Of a stretch of 64,000 nucleotides of DNA, positions 34,082-43,978 are shown one piece after another. Both the position numbers and the translations under genes were made by a program. Position 1 is the first letter of the stretch. The number at the start of each line of letters is the position of its first letter. Origin of the DNA: Klenkia soli (GTDB lineage Bacteria; Actinomycetota; Actinomycetes; Mycobacteriales; Geodermatophilaceae); NCBI RefSeq assembly GCF_900103975.1, contig NZ_FNIR01000016.1:19408-83407 (forward strand), in the 5' to 3' direction. The notes under the pieces were generated by a model. That model was given only the letters and a program-made list of their open reading frames with translations. It made no database searches and was not told the origin of the DNA.

Positions 34082-35128
34082 ATGACCGCCACCGTGGGTG
34101 CTGATCCAGGGGTCGTCGGCCCCTACCTGGCCACCGTCCTCGAGGACGAGCGGTGGCGCGAGGTCGACGTCGACCTGATCGCCGCAGGCATGTCCAACCT
34201 GACCTACGTGGTGACGCCGCGCGGTGGCAGCGCGGACGACGCCGTGATCCTCCGCCGCCCACCGACCGGGGCCGTGCTGGCCACCGCGCACGACATGGCC
34301 CGCGAGCACCGGGTCATCAGCGGCCTGGCCGGCACACCCGTGCCGGTGCCGCGCACGCTGCACCTGTGCACCGACACCGAGGTGCTGGGCGCCCCGTTCT
34401 ACGTGATGGAGCGGGTCGTCGGCGTGCACGTGGTCGACGAGCTGCCGGCCGGCTACGCCGACACCGAGCCCGAGCGCCGGGCGCTGGGCGACGGCCTGGT
34501 CGACGTCCTCGCCGACCTGCACACCGTCGACCCCGCCGCGGTGGGCCTGGGCGACTTCGGCCGCCCCGAGGGCTTCCTGGCCCGCCAGGTGCGGCGCTGG
34601 ACCACCCAGTGGGAGGCCACCCGCGACACCGACCGGCCCGACCTCGACGAGCTCGCCGCCCAGCTGGCGGCCAGCGTGCCGACCACCCGGCGCAGCGGCA
34701 TCGTGCACGGCGACTACCGCATGGACAACTGCCTGCTGGACCCGCAGACCCCCGGTCGGGTGCGCGCGGTGCTCGACTGGGAGATGTCCACCCTCGGTGA
34801 CCCGCTCACCGACCTCGGCATGCTCTTCGTCTACTGGCCGCAGGCCGGCGAGGACCGCGGCGTCGCCCTGTCGGCGGTGACCGCGCTGCCCGGTTTCCCG
34901 ACCAGGGCGCAGGTGGCCGAGCGCTACGCCGAGCGCACCGGCACCGACCTCGGCGACCTCTCCTGGTACGTCGGCTTCGCCTACTTCAAGTTCGCGTCCA
35001 TCCTGGCCGGCATCGTGGCCCGCTCGGCCGCCGGCGCCATGGCCGGGAAGGACGCCACCGGGTACGCCGACAAGATCGGCCCGTGCGTCGAGCTCGGACG
35101 CGCCGCACTCCGGGACGGTGCGGTCTGA
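34082..35128 (+). CDS. Phosphotransferase-family protein (ACAD10-like)
   Basis: A 348-residue kinase-fold protein of the APH/choline kinase superfamily. The N-lobe has LIAAGMSNLTYVVTPRG and the ATP-binding VILRRPPTG; the catalytic loop is GIVHGDYRMDNCLLD and the metal-binding aspartate VLDWEMSTLGDPLTDLG. These features match the ACAD10-type subgroup, which in mammals and Actinobacteria phosphorylates hydroxy fatty acids or other small molecules. The substrate here is unknown. It is monocistronic, with a leaderless-type start. Confidence 0.82.
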   Translation: MTATVGADPGVVGPYLATVLEDERWREVDVDLIAAGMSNLTYVVTPRGGSADDAVILRRPPTGAVLATAHDMAREHRVISGLAGTPVPVPRTLHLCTDTEVLGAPFYVMERVVGVHVVDELPAGYADTEPERRALGDGLVDVLADLHTVDPAAVGLGDFGRPEGFLARQVRRWTTQWEATRDTDRPDLDELAAQLAASVPTTRRSGIVHGDYRMDNCLLDPQTPGRVRAVLDWEMSTLGDPLTDLGMLFVYWPQAGEDRGVALSAVTALPGFPTRAQVAERYAERTGTDLGDLSWYVGFAYFKFASILAGIVARSAAGAMAGKDATGYADKIGPCVELGRAALRDGAV

Positions 35129-35186
35129 CCGGCCCCGACGCCACTACCATCTGGCCGAACCCCGTCCTCCCCCGAGCGGAGCGCAG

Positions 35187-35729
35187 TTGAGCGAGACCAG
35201 CGACCGGCGCCCCCCGCGCGCCCGCCGCGACCGCAGGCCGATGATCCCCGTGATCTTCCTGCTCGTGCTCGCCCTCGCCGCGCTCGGCGTGTGGTGGAAC
35301 GTGTTCCGGGACGCCGAGGCCATCGCCCAGGACAACGCCGCCGCGTGCAGCACCGCGGCCGAGGCACCCACCGCCCTGGACCCCGCCACCGTCGAGCTGC
35401 ACGTGCTCAACGCCACCGACACCGCCGGGCTGGCCCAGACCGTGGCCACCACCCTGCAGTCCCGCGGCTTCGTCGTCAGCGAGATCGCCAACGACCCCAG
35501 CCCCCGCAAGGCCGAGGTCACCGGCGTGGGCGAGCTGCGCTTCGGGCCCCGCGGCGCGTCGACCGCCGACTACGTCGCGCTGTACCTCCCCGGCGCGACC
35601 GACTACACCGACACCCGCGCCGACTCCACCGTCGACGTCGTCATCGGCCCCGAGTTCGCCGAGCTGGCCACCCAGGAGCAGGTCGACGCCGCCCTCACCA
35701 CGGTCGCGAGCGCCACCGCCGCCTGCTAG
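35187..35729 (+). CDS. LytR_C-domain membrane protein
   Basis: A 180-residue single-pass protein: basic N-terminus, one membrane helix (about 20-40: MIPVIFLLVLALAALGVWW) and an extracellular LytR C-terminal domain (about 70-175: VELHVLNATDTAGLAQTVA, LQSRGFVVSEI, DVVIGPEF). It corresponds to mycobacterial cei (Rv2700), needed for envelope integrity. I choose TTG 35187 (LSETSDRR), with GGAG at about 35178-35181; upstream in-frame codons lie near the TACCAT -10 (35145-35150). It lies next to suhB as in mycobacteria. Confidence 0.83.
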   Translation: MSETSDRRPPRARRDRRPMIPVIFLLVLALAALGVWWNVFRDAEAIAQDNAAACSTAAEAPTALDPATVELHVLNATDTAGLAQTVATTLQSRGFVVSEIANDPSPRKAEVTGVGELRFGPRGASTADYVALYLPGATDYTDTRADSTVDVVIGPEFAELATQEQVDAALTTVASATAAC

Positions 35730-35750
35730 GTCGTCGGTCGGCCCGGCTGC

Positions 35751-35815
35751 AGGGGCCCGGGGCGCGCGCAGCGTGTCCCGGGGGGCAGTCGGGTCCTTCT
35801 GCCTCCGGGCCCCCT
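35751..35815. repeat. REP-like hairpin between convergent genes
   Basis: AGGGGCCCGG (35751-35760) pairs with CCGGGCCCCCT (35805-35815) apart from a slipped base. GGGTCCTTC in the 3' part recurs in the element at 30201-30256. It lies between genes converging on it, so it may also terminate both. Confidence 0.55.
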
Positions 35816-35833
35816 CCTCGCGATCCCCAGGGG

Positions 35834-36661
35834 TCAGTCGTGTGCTCGGGCGACGAGTGCTCGGAAGCCATCCGCGATGGTCGGTGGGGTGGCCAGGACC
35901 AGGGGGTCGGCCTTGCCCCAGCCGGTGGTGACCTCGACGTGCAGGCCGGCCTCGGTGGCGACCAGGTCGGCGGCCAGGTGGTCCCAGGGCTTGAGGTCCA
36001 GCTGGTAGAACGCGTCGACCCGGCCCGCGGCGGCCAGGCAGATCTCCACCGCGGCCGAGCCCCAGCGCCGCACGTCCCGCACCTCGGGGAGGACCCGGGC
36101 CAGCACCTCGCCCTGCCGGGTCCGGATACCCCGGTCGTAGGCGAAGCCGGTGGCCACCAGGGTGTGCTCCAGGTCCGGGGGCGACGAGCAGCGCAGCGCC
36201 GTGCGGACGCCGTCCCGCTCGGACCAGGCACCCCGGCCGCGCACGGCGGCGAACGTCTCCCCCGTCGGGACGTCGGCGACCACGCCGACCTCGACCACGC
36301 CGTCGACCTCGGCGGCGATGCAGACGGCGTACGAGCCGAGGCCGTAGAGGAAGTTCACCGTCCCGTCGATCGGGTCCACCACCCAGCGCACCCCGCTGGT
36401 GCCGCTGCGCGAGGCCCCCTCCTCCCCCAGCACGCCGTCGTCGGGGCGGGCCCCGAGCAGCCGGTCGACCACCAGGCGCTCGCTGGCCTTGTCGACGGCG
36501 GTCACCACGTCCACCGCGGTGGTCTTGCTCTCGACGTCGTCCCCCGCCCGGGCCCGGCCGGCGGCGACCAGCGCGGCGGCCTCCCCGGCGGTGGCCAGCG
36601 CGAGGGCCAGCAGCTGGTCGACGAGGGTCTGGGGGGCGGCCTGCTCGGGGGATGCACTCAC
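35834..36661 (-). CDS. suhB: Inositol monophosphatase-family phosphatase
   Basis: A 275-residue magnesium-dependent phosphatase that would release inositol from inositol 1-phosphate. Metal-binding motifs are GEEGAS, WVVDPIDGTVNFLYG, and the C-terminal KPWDHLAADLVATEAG; RRWGSAAVEICLAA is also typical. GTG 36661 has CAGGAT 7 nt upstream, suggesting a leaderless mRNA. It is divergent from ppgK with only 52 nt between the two starts, as in mycobacteria (Rv2701c/Rv2702). Confidence 0.9.
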   Translation of the reverse strand: MSASPEQAAPQTLVDQLLALALATAGEAAALVAAGRARAGDDVESKTTAVDVVTAVDKASERLVVDRLLGARPDDGVLGEEGASRSGTSGVRWVVDPIDGTVNFLYGLGSYAVCIAAEVDGVVEVGVVADVPTGETFAAVRGRGAWSERDGVRTALRCSSPPDLEHTLVATGFAYDRGIRTRQGEVLARVLPEVRDVRRWGSAAVEICLAAAGRVDAFYQLDLKPWDHLAADLVATEAGLHVEVTTGWGKADPLVLATPPTIADGFRALVARAHD

Positions 36662-36668
36662 AGGGGTG

Positions 36669-36707
36669 ATCCTGCCGGTGCCGCTCGCGGGCCCGACCGC
36701 ATACCCT
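36669..36707. promoter_or_regulatory. Divergent leaderless promoters of suhB and ppgK
   Basis: On the minus strand CAGGAT (36669-36674) ends 7 nt before the suhB GTG. On the plus strand TACCCT (36702-36707) ends 6 nt before the ppgK GTG at 36714. The two transcription starts face apart across about 50 nt. Confidence 0.5.
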
Positions 36708-36713
36708 GCCCGC

Positions 36714-37457
<744 letters not shown>

Positions 37458-37524
37458 CCGACCCGGCAACCGCTATCGGGGCGGAGCCGTGCCGGATCCC
37501 CGTGGGCACGGGAGTGACCGTCGC

Positions 37525-37530
37525 TACAAT
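37525..37530 (+). promoter_or_regulatory. -10 element upstream of the principal sigma gene
   Basis: TACAAT, close to the consensus -10, about 70 nt upstream of GTG 37600. No convincing -35 lies 17 nt further up (GTGGGC). Confidence 0.5.
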
Positions 37531-37599
37531 GACGGAGCCCCACCGGCACCGGCTCAGGCCGGCACCGGGGTTCGCACCGCAGCACGGGAAGGAACACGA

Positions 37600-38880
37600 G
37601 TGCCCGCCGCCAAGTCCAGCCCCGAGGCCCGAGAGTCCGGCACCGCCCCCGTGCCGCGGAGGGCGGCGGCGAAGCGCACCCCCCGCGCCAAGCCCACCAT
37701 CGAGCCCTCCCCCGGCCAGGAGGGCACCGGCGCCACGGTGCTCACCGCCGTCGCCAGCGAGGACAGCACCGTCGCCGTGGTGGCCGGCAAGACCGGCCTC
37801 GTGCTCGACGAGTCCGCCGTCGTCGGCACCGACGGACCGGCCGAGGCCGAGGAGAAGGACGACGAGGCCACCGCCGGCCCCGGCGGCACCGAGTTCGAGT
37901 GGGACGACGAGGAGGAGTCCGAGGCGCTCCGCAAGGCCCGCAAGGACGCCGAGCTCACCGCCTCCGCCGACTCCGTCCGCGCCTACCTCAAGCAGATCGG
38001 CAAGGTGGCCCTGCTCAACGCCGAGGAGGAGGTCGACCTCGCCAAGCGCATCGAGGCCGGCCTCTACGGCTCCGAGCGGCTGCGCGCGGTCGAGGAGCAG
38101 GGCACCAAGCTCACCCCGCAGATGCGCCGCGACCTGAACTGGATCGTGCGCGACGGCGAGCGGGCCAAGAACCACCTGCTCGAGGCCAACCTCCGCTTGG
38201 TCGTGTCGCTGGCCAAGCGCTACACCGGCCGCGGCATGGCGTTCCTGGACCTGATCCAGGAGGGCAACCTGGGCCTGATCCGTGCGGTCGAGAAGTTCGA
38301 CTACACCAAGGGCTACAAGTTCTCGACCTACGCCACGTGGTGGATCCGCCAGGCCATCACCCGCGCCATGGCCGACCAGGCGCGCACCATCCGCATCCCG
38401 GTGCACATGGTCGAGGTCATCAACAAGCTGGGCCGCATCCAGCGCGAGCTGCTCCAGGACCTGGGCCGCGAGCCCACGCCCGAGGAGCTCGCCAAGGAGA
38501 TGGACATCACCCCCGAGAAGGTGCTGGAGATCCAGCAGTACGCCCGGGAGCCCATCAGCCTCGACCAGAACATCGGCGACGAGGGCGACAGCCAGCTCGG
38601 CGACTTCATCGAGGACTCCGAGGCCGTCGTCGCCGTCGACGCCGTCAGCTTCACCCTCATGCAGGACCAGCTGAGCACCGTGCTGCAGACGTTGAGCGAG
38701 CGCGAGGCCGGCGTCGTCCGGCTGCGCTTCGGCCTCACCGACGGCCAGCCGCGCACCCTGGACGAGATCGGCCAGGTCTACGGCGTGACCCGCGAGCGGA
38801 TCCGCCAGATCGAGTCCAAGACCATGAGCAAGCTCCGCCACCCGTCGCGGTCCCAGGTCCTCCGCGACTACCTCGACTGA
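37600..38880 (+). CDS. sigA: Principal RNA polymerase sigma factor (HrdB/SigA)
   Basis: A 426-residue group 1 sigma factor. GTG 37600 has GGGAAGGA upstream. An acidic and basic N-terminal extension of about 115 residues precedes region 1.2 ([20 protein letters not shown]), region 2 ([40 protein letters not shown]), region 3 ([18 protein letters not shown]) and region 4 ([20 protein letters not shown]) with the -35-binding helix. It is essential in all relatives and lies downstream of ppgK as in mycobacteria. Confidence 0.95.
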   Translation: MPAAKSSPEARESGTAPVPRRAAAKRTPRAKPTIEPSPGQEGTGATVLTAVASEDSTVAVVAGKTGLVLDESAVVGTDGPAEAEEKDDEATAGPGGTEFEWDDEEESEALRKARKDAELTASADSVRAYLKQIGKVALLNAEEEVDLAKRIEAGLYGSERLRAVEEQGTKLTPQMRRDLNWIVRDGERAKNHLLEANLRLVVSLAKRYTGRGMAFLDLIQEGNLGLIRAVEKFDYTKGYKFSTYATWWIRQAITRAMADQARTIRIPVHMVEVINKLGRIQRELLQDLGREPTPEELAKEMDITPEKVLEIQQYAREPISLDQNIGDEGDSQLGDFIEDSEAVVAVDAVSFTLMQDQLSTVLQTLSEREAGVVRLRFGLTDGQPRTLDEIGQVYGVTRERIRQIESKTMSKLRHPSRSQVLRDYLD

Positions 38881-39180
38881 AGGCCGGGTCCCGTCACGTT
38901 CTCATCACATGTGGTCGCCTGACCGGTACGGGGAGGATTGACGGCGGCATCGCGGGGGCATCGGTTGTAGCGTGGAGCCGTCCAGAGAGCAGCGGAACCA
39001 CGTACCACCGAACGATCCAGTGCGATCCCTGCTCACCCGCTCCACCACCAGGTCCACGAACCACTCGGCGCGTCGAGGGGCAACTGGGCCGGATCGGGAA
39101 CACCGGGGGTCATCCTGGCGCTGTGCAGGAGGCCGATCCGCGAACGCGGGTCCGTGCGGTAGAGAGCGAGTGATGACCAG
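38881..39180. other. 300-nt intergenic region without a gene
   Basis: No convincing coding frame is seen. TTGACG (38938-38943) and TAGCGT (38968-38973) look like promoter halves but are 24 nt apart, too far for a normal promoter. No strong hairpin is evident after the sigma gene. The region probably holds the promoter and a leader for the gene at 39181. Confidence 0.5.
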
Positions 39181-39396
39181 ATGACCCAGACCCTGACGAC
39201 GAGCCCCCCCACCGATGACCTGGTCGTTCCCTTCCACTGCGACCGTTGCGGTGCGCTGGCCAAGGTCCGGGTCGTGCTCGCGAGCGGCAGCGACCTCGTG
39301 TTCTGCGGGCACCACGCCCGCGAGTACGACGCCAAGCTCCGCGACATCGCCGTCGACATCATCGACACCGACAGCGAGCAGCCCGCCCACGCCTGA
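39181..39396 (+). CDS. DUF7455-type small zinc-binding protein
   Basis: A 71-residue protein with CDRCGALAKVRVVL and FCGHHAREYDAKL, giving a CxxC plus C..HH set that could hold one zinc. This short family is common in Actinobacteria next to the sigA-sigB region; its function is unknown. ATG 39181 is chosen; an ATG at 39172 runs into a stop after two codons. A large GC hairpin follows the stop. Confidence 0.82.
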   Translation: MTQTLTTSPPTDDLVVPFHCDRCGALAKVRVVLASGSDLVFCGHHAREYDAKLRDIAVDIIDTDSEQPAHA

Positions 39397-39441
39397 CCGA
39401 GACGTTATCGTCGCGAGCAGCGACGGTCCGATCACCTGATG

Positions 39442-39488
39442 CCGCCGCCGGCGCCGTCCCCCGACCGGGGGCCGGGGTCCGGCGGCGG
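39442..39488 (+). terminator. Compound GC hairpin
   Basis: Outer arms CCGCCGCCGG (39442-39451) and CCGGCGGCGG (39479-39488), inner CCCCC (39458-39462) with GGGGG (39467-39471). It lies 46 nt after the DUF7455 stop and 54 nt before the next start. Confidence 0.65.
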
Positions 39489-39541
39489 TGTCGTGCTCGG
39501 GGCCCGTCACCCGCCGGACGGACAGCGAGCGTGAACCACCG

Positions 39542-42151
39542 ATGAGCGACGAGACCCCCCGCCCCGACGCGGAGGACACCCGCCCTCAGCCTCAGGTCGA
39601 GGGTGAGAGTGCGCCCGCCGACCGCACCGAGCGCCTCCAGCCCGACGGCACCGTGGGGTCCGGCCGACCGGTCGCTCCCGAGGGCGTGGCGCGACCACGG
39701 CCGCCGGCCCCCGGGTGGGGCGACCAGGCACCGCACCCGGCCACGTCGCGCCCCACCACGCCGCGCCCCGCGGCACCCCAGCCGGTCGCGGTCGTCCCCC
39801 CGGGCCAGCCCCTGCCGATGACGCCCCGCCGCCGCGCGGCCGACGAGGGGACCCCGGAGCCGGTGCCCGCCGACGAGGCGCCCACCGGCAAGCTGCCCGC
39901 CGCCCGGGACACCGAGCCCGAGACCACCGAGCCCGAGACCGCCGAGCCCGAGACCGGCGAGCCCGAGACCGCCGGGCCTGCGGCGCCCGAGCCCACGAAC
40001 GCCCAGCTCGATGCCCCTGCACCCGAGGCCGTCGGCGCGGCCCCGGACGAGACGAGCACCGAGGCCCCGGCCGCGGACGAGGGAGACGTCCACCCCGACG
40101 ACCCCACCGACCTCGAGCAGACCGCGGTCGTGCCGGTGGCCGTCGTGCCCGCCGACGTCTTCGACGACCCGGCCCCCCGGACGTCGGAGGACCAGCAGGC
40201 CGCTCCCGGGGCCGACGAGGCCGACGACCACGGTGGTGCCCCCACCGCGGTCGCCGACCTGCCGCCGGTCCACGACGACGCCGGGTCCACCACCGGCCAG
40301 GCACCGCCGGCCGGTGCCGGTGGTCGCACCGGTCCCCTGGTCGGCCCCACCGATCGGCCTACCCGCAGTCGGTGGCGCCGTCCGGCCGTCCTGGTCCCGG
40401 CGGGGCTGCTCCTGCTCTGCGGCCTCGCCTACGGTGCCGACCTGCTCGTGGCCGGCGACGACGTCCCCCGCAACACCGTGGTGGCCGGGGTCGAGATCGG
40501 CGGGCTGTCCCCCGCGGACGCCGCCGACCTGCTGTCCTCGGAGCTCGCCCCCCGGGTCACCGCCGACCACGTGCTGGTCGCCGACGACGTCCAGGGCACC
40601 CTCTCCCCCGCCACCGCGGGCATCACCCTCGACGTCGAGGGCACCGTGCAGGCCGCCTCCGGTCAGCCGCTGAACCCGTGGACCCGGCTGGTGTCGTTGT
40701 TCGACGAGCGCGAGGTGCAGCCGGTCATCACCGGTGACGAGACCGCGCTCACCGCCCAGCTCGACGCCTTCGCCGAGACCGTGGACCGGGCACCGGTCGA
40801 CGCCGGGATCACGCTGGACGGCACCACGGCCACCGTCGTCCCGCCGGTCACCGGCCGCCAGCTCGACCGCACGGCCGCCGCCGACGCGGTGACCACGGCC
40901 CTCGCCTCCGGGGGCGACCCGTCGACGCCGATCGACCTCCCCGTGGACACCGTCGACGTGCAGGTCGACGAGGCCGCCGCGCAGCAGACGCTGGACGACG
41001 TGGTCACCCCGGCCCTGGCGGCCCCCGTCACCGTCGCCGGGGACGACGGCACCTCGGCCGAGCTGTCGCCCGAGGGCATCGCGAGCGCGCTGGTGTTCAC
41101 CGCGGGCGACGGCGGCAGCCTCGACGTCACCCTCGACCCGGGCGCGCTGCAGACCGCCCTGGGCGACCAGCTCGGCGAGTTCGGCACCCCCGCGCAGGAC
41201 GCCCGATTCCAGATCAGCGGCGACTCCATCGCCGTCGTCCCCTCGGTGGACGGCACGGGTGTCGACCCCACCGCCCTGGCCCAGTCGCTGCTGCCCGTGC
41301 TGCGGGAGGCCGCGCCGCGCGAGGTCACCGCCAGCCTCGGCGCGGTGCCGGCGGACTTCACCACCGACGAGGCGAACGCGCTGGGCATCGTCGAGCCGAT
41401 CAGCTCGTTCACCACCAACTTCACCAACGGCGCCAGCGGCACCAACATCCGCGTGGTGGCCGAGTTCGTCGACGGCGCCGTGGTGCAGCCCGGCGAGACG
41501 TTCAGCCTGAACGGCTACACCGGCCCGCGCGGCGAGGCACAGGGCTACGTGCCCGCCGGCGTCATCAACAACGGCGAGTTCACCCAGGCCGTGGGTGGTG
41601 GCATCAGCCAGTTCGCCACGACGATGTTCAACGCCGTCTTCTTCGCCGGGCTCGAGGACGTCTACCACAAGCCGCACAGCTACTACATCAGCCGCTACCC
41701 CGCCGGCCGCGAGGCCACCGTCTACTACGACTCGATCGACCTGCAGTGGAAGAACGACAGCCCGACCGGCGTCTACGTGCAGACCCAGTGGGTGGCCGGT
41801 GGCTCCATCACGGTGACCTTCTGGGGCACCAAGCGCTACGAGATCGAGTCCAGCAGCAGCGACCGGTACAACGTGCGCACCCCGGTCGTGCAGGAGAAGC
41901 CCGACGACGGCAGCTGCAACCCCCAGGCCGGCGCGAACGGGTTCGACATCACGGTGACCCGGATCTTCGAGGACCCGACCACCGGCGAGCAGCTGCGCAC
42001 GGAGGACTTCCAGACCCGGTACGCCGCCGAGCCGGTCATCCGCTGCGTGCCGGTGGGCGACCCCGCCGCGCCGTCCACCGCACCGGGTTCGCCCGCCCAG
42101 CCCACCGGTCGCCGCCCCTCTCGGGTCGGCCGGCCCTGGCGCGCAGCCTGA
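39542..42151 (+). CDS. VanW-domain cell-wall-associated membrane protein
   Basis: An 869-residue protein. The first about 280 residues are an unstructured Pro/Glu/Ala-rich cytoplasmic part, with a 5-residue repeat (EPETT, EPETA, EPETG, EPETA) from a 15-bp unit at 39914-39973. One membrane helix (about 282-302, VLVPAGLLLLCGLAYGADLL) leads outside to peptidoglycan-binding-like domains (about 310-620) and a C-terminal VanW domain (about 625-770: FTTNFTNGASGTNIRVVAEF, AVGGGISQFATTMFNAVFFA). VanW is associated with vancomycin-resistance clusters but its activity is unknown; a wall-modelling or anchoring role is inferred. Confidence 0.88.
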   Translation: MSDETPRPDAEDTRPQPQVEGESAPADRTERLQPDGTVGSGRPVAPEGVARPRPPAPGWGDQAPHPATSRPTTPRPAAPQPVAVVPPGQPLPMTPRRRAADEGTPEPVPADEAPTGKLPAARDTEPETTEPETAEPETGEPETAGPAAPEPTNAQLDAPAPEAVGAAPDETSTEAPAADEGDVHPDDPTDLEQTAVVPVAVVPADVFDDPAPRTSEDQQAAPGADEADDHGGAPTAVADLPPVHDDAGSTTGQAPPAGAGGRTGPLVGPTDRPTRSRWRRPAVLVPAGLLLLCGLAYGADLLVAGDDVPRNTVVAGVEIGGLSPADAADLLSSELAPRVTADHVLVADDVQGTLSPATAGITLDVEGTVQAASGQPLNPWTRLVSLFDEREVQPVITGDETALTAQLDAFAETVDRAPVDAGITLDGTTATVVPPVTGRQLDRTAAADAVTTALASGGDPSTPIDLPVDTVDVQVDEAAAQQTLDDVVTPALAAPVTVAGDDGTSAELSPEGIASALVFTAGDGGSLDVTLDPGALQTALGDQLGEFGTPAQDARFQISGDSIAVVPSVDGTGVDPTALAQSLLPVLREAAPREVTASLGAVPADFTTDEANALGIVEPISSFTTNFTNGASGTNIRVVAEFVDGAVVQPGETFSLNGYTGPRGEAQGYVPAGVINNGEFTQAVGGGISQFATTMFNAVFFAGLEDVYHKPHSYYISRYPAGREATVYYDSIDLQWKNDSPTGVYVQTQWVAGGSITVTFWGTKRYEIESSSSDRYNVRTPVVQEKPDDGSCNPQAGANGFDITVTRIFEDPTTGEQLRTEDFQTRYAAEPVIRCVPVGDPAAPSTAPGSPAQPTGRRPSRVGRPWRAA

Positions 42152-42207
42152 CCCCATCGGGTGGGCGTGTCGACACGCCGGACCCGCCGCTCCGGCACAC
42201 TGGCTCC

Positions 42208-43356
42208 GTGGCCACCGTCCTGCCCTCGGGCTCACCGGCATCCGCCGGTGACCTGGCGGCGAGCCGCGGTGCGTCCGGCGACGACGACCCGACCCGCGAC
42301 GACGAGCCGGTCGGCCCCGAGGGCACCGCGGTCCCGGTGGCCGACGACGACCCCGCCCGGGACGTCGACCCACCCGCCGCCCGCCCCGGCTGGCGCCCCG
42401 GCGAGGTCGTGGCCCGGTTGCCCGCGGTGCTGCGGGTGCCGCTGCAGGTGCTGGGCCGCACCGTCGCCAAGGCGTGGCACGACCGCATCCTGGGGCTGTC
42501 CGCCGAGGCGTCGTTCTGGCAGGTGCTCTCGGTCCCGCCGCTGCTGATCGGGCTGCTCGGGTCGCTGGGCTACCTGGGGTCGTTCATCGGGCAGGACTCC
42601 GTCACCGAGATCGAGGCCCGGCTGGTGCAGCTGGCCTCGGAGGGGCTCACCGACACCGTCGTCCAGACGTTGGTGCAACCGACGCTGACCGACATCCTGG
42701 GCTCGGGCCGGTTGGACGTCGTGAGCGTCGGCTTCGTGCTGTCGCTCTGGGCCGGGTCATCGGCCACGGCGACCTTCATGAACACCACGGTCATCGCCTA
42801 CGACCAGCGCGACGTCCGGGGGCCGATCCGCACCCGGCTGATGGCCCTGGGCCTGTTCGTCGTGGCGCTGGTCGTCGCGGTGCTCTCGCTGCCGCTGCTG
42901 GTGCTGGGGCGCACCTCCCTGGTGGCCCTGCTGCCCACCGACTTCCAGGGCACCGCCACCGTGCTGGTGAACGCGGTCTACTGGCCGCTGGTGCTGGTCG
43001 TGCTCGTGCTGGCGCTCACGAGCTTCTACCACGTCACCCTGCCGAGGCGGCTGCCCTGGCTGCGGCACCTGCTGGGCGCGGCCTTCGCCGCCGGGTTCTT
43101 CATCTCCGCTGCGCTGGTGCTGCGCACCTACGTGGCCGACGTGCTGACCACGGCGCTGCCCTACGGGGCGCTGGCGGCGCCGATCGCCGCGCTGCTGTTC
43201 TGCTTCTTCCTGGGCATGGCCATCCTGCTCGGCGCCGAGCTGAACGCGACCGTGGAGGCGCGCTGGCCAGCGGGCCAGCGGCGGCACGACCGCCGTCGCC
43301 GCCGCCGCCGCGCCGCCAAGATCGAGCTCGAGGCCCGCAAGCTGGGCCTCCGTTAG
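42208..43356 (+). CDS. YihY/BrkB-family membrane protein
   Basis: A 382-residue inner-membrane protein with an acidic N-terminal tail (about 75 residues), six membrane segments, and a very basic C-terminus (RRHDRRRRRRRAAK). Family motifs are GLSAEASFWQVLSVPPLLIG near the first segment, SATATFMNTTVIAYDQ, and FYHVTLPRRLPWLRHLLGA; the last segment ends ILLGAELNATVEA. Members were once annotated as RNase BN; the transported substrate, if any, is unknown. CACACT (42196-42201) ends 6 nt before GTG 42208. Confidence 0.88.
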   Translation: MATVLPSGSPASAGDLAASRGASGDDDPTRDDEPVGPEGTAVPVADDDPARDVDPPAARPGWRPGEVVARLPAVLRVPLQVLGRTVAKAWHDRILGLSAEASFWQVLSVPPLLIGLLGSLGYLGSFIGQDSVTEIEARLVQLASEGLTDTVVQTLVQPTLTDILGSGRLDVVSVGFVLSLWAGSSATATFMNTTVIAYDQRDVRGPIRTRLMALGLFVVALVVAVLSLPLLVLGRTSLVALLPTDFQGTATVLVNAVYWPLVLVVLVLALTSFYHVTLPRRLPWLRHLLGAAFAAGFFISAALVLRTYVADVLTTALPYGALAAPIAALLFCFFLGMAILLGAELNATVEARWPAGQRRHDRRRRRRRAAKIELEARKLGLR

Positions 43357-43371
43357 CTCACTTCTTGAGCT
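43355..43371. terminator. Short hairpin shared by convergent stops
   Basis: AGCTCA (43355-43360) and TGAGCT (43366-43371) around CTTCT. The stops of the two convergent genes (43356 and 43358) lie inside it, so it could terminate in both directions. Confidence 0.4.
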
Positions 43372-43582
43372 GGGCGTAGACCTCTTTGCAGGGCTCGCAG
43401 ACCGGGCTGCCAGGCTTCGGGCTCTTGGTGACCGGGAAGACCTCGCCGCACAGGGCCTCGACCATCGTGCCCATGACGGCGCTCTCGGCGATCTGGTTCT
43501 TCTTCACGTAGTGGAAGACCTCGGGCGGCTGCGAGGTGGTGTCTTCGCGGACGTCCGGGCGTTCCAGGGTCTCGGTGCTCAC
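43358..43582 (-). CDS. DUF3039 family protein
   Basis: A 74-residue actinobacterial protein of unknown function. It has a polar N-terminus, then VFHYVKKNQIAESAVMGTMVEALCGEVF and a C-terminal PVCEPCKEVYAQL; with the earlier LCGEVF cysteine this may form a zinc site. GTG 43582 overlaps the DUF3099 stop by 4 nt. TAGACT on the minus strand at 43590-43595 lies 7 nt upstream, so it may also have its own leaderless transcript. Confidence 0.85.
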   Translation of the reverse strand: MSTETLERPDVREDTTSQPPEVFHYVKKNQIAESAVMGTMVEALCGEVFPVTKSPKPGSPVCEPCKEVYAQLKK

Positions 43583-43929
43583 GGCTCCGAGTCTATGACC
43601 CGTCCGTGGCTGGCCCGGCTCTCCAGGATGCGGTCCGGCGCGGGCACCCGGTAGCGGTTGACGGCCAGCTTCTTCTTCGGCGGCCGGTCGTTGGCCATCA
43701 CCACGGCGATCCACGGCAGCACCGTGCCCAGGACGGCGAAGACCGCCATCAGCCAGACGGTCTGGTAGAACGCCGCGGCCAGCAGCAGGCTGACCATGCG
43801 GATCAGCATCGTGATGACGTACCGCTTCTTCCGCGCCGCGTGCTGATCACCCAGGCTGGGCTGCGCCTCGGTGATGAGCACCGGCTCGTTGCGGGGGGAT
43901 GGCTCCCGGCTCGACGTCACGACCGCCAT
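43579..43929 (-). CDS. DUF3099 family membrane protein
   Basis: A 116-residue protein with two membrane helices in a hairpin (about 38-58 and 62-80: VITMLIRMVSLLLAAAFY, WLMAVFAVLGTVLPWIAVVM) and polar basic ends (NDRPPKKKLAVNRY). The family is found across Actinobacteria and its function is unknown. It precedes DUF3039 with a 4-nt overlap, and the pairing recurs in relatives. Confidence 0.85.
   Translation of the reverse strand: MAVVTSSREPSPRNEPVLITEAQPSLGDQHAARKKRYVITMLIRMVSLLLAAAFYQTVWLMAVFAVLGTVLPWIAVVMANDRPPKKKLAVNRYRVPAPDRILESRASHGRVIDSEP
43590..43595 (-). promoter_or_regulatory. -10 element inside the DUF3099 gene
   Basis: TAGACT on the minus strand, 7 nt before GTG 43582 of the DUF3039 gene; a possible internal leaderless promoter. 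Confidence 0.4.
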
Positions 43930-43978
43930 GGTGCCACCGCGCGGGGTCGGGGCGGCGGGCCCGGCAGGAAATCTCGTT

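Noticed and set aside
38938..38973. TTGACG...TAGCGT as a normal promoter for the gene at 39181
   Set aside because: The spacer is 24 nt, well beyond the 16-19 nt that sigma-70 promoters tolerate.
39359..42373. 1004-codon minus-strand open frame opposite the VanW gene
   Set aside because: Same reason: no recognisable domain, repetitive Gly/Arg composition, antisense to a gene with clear domains.
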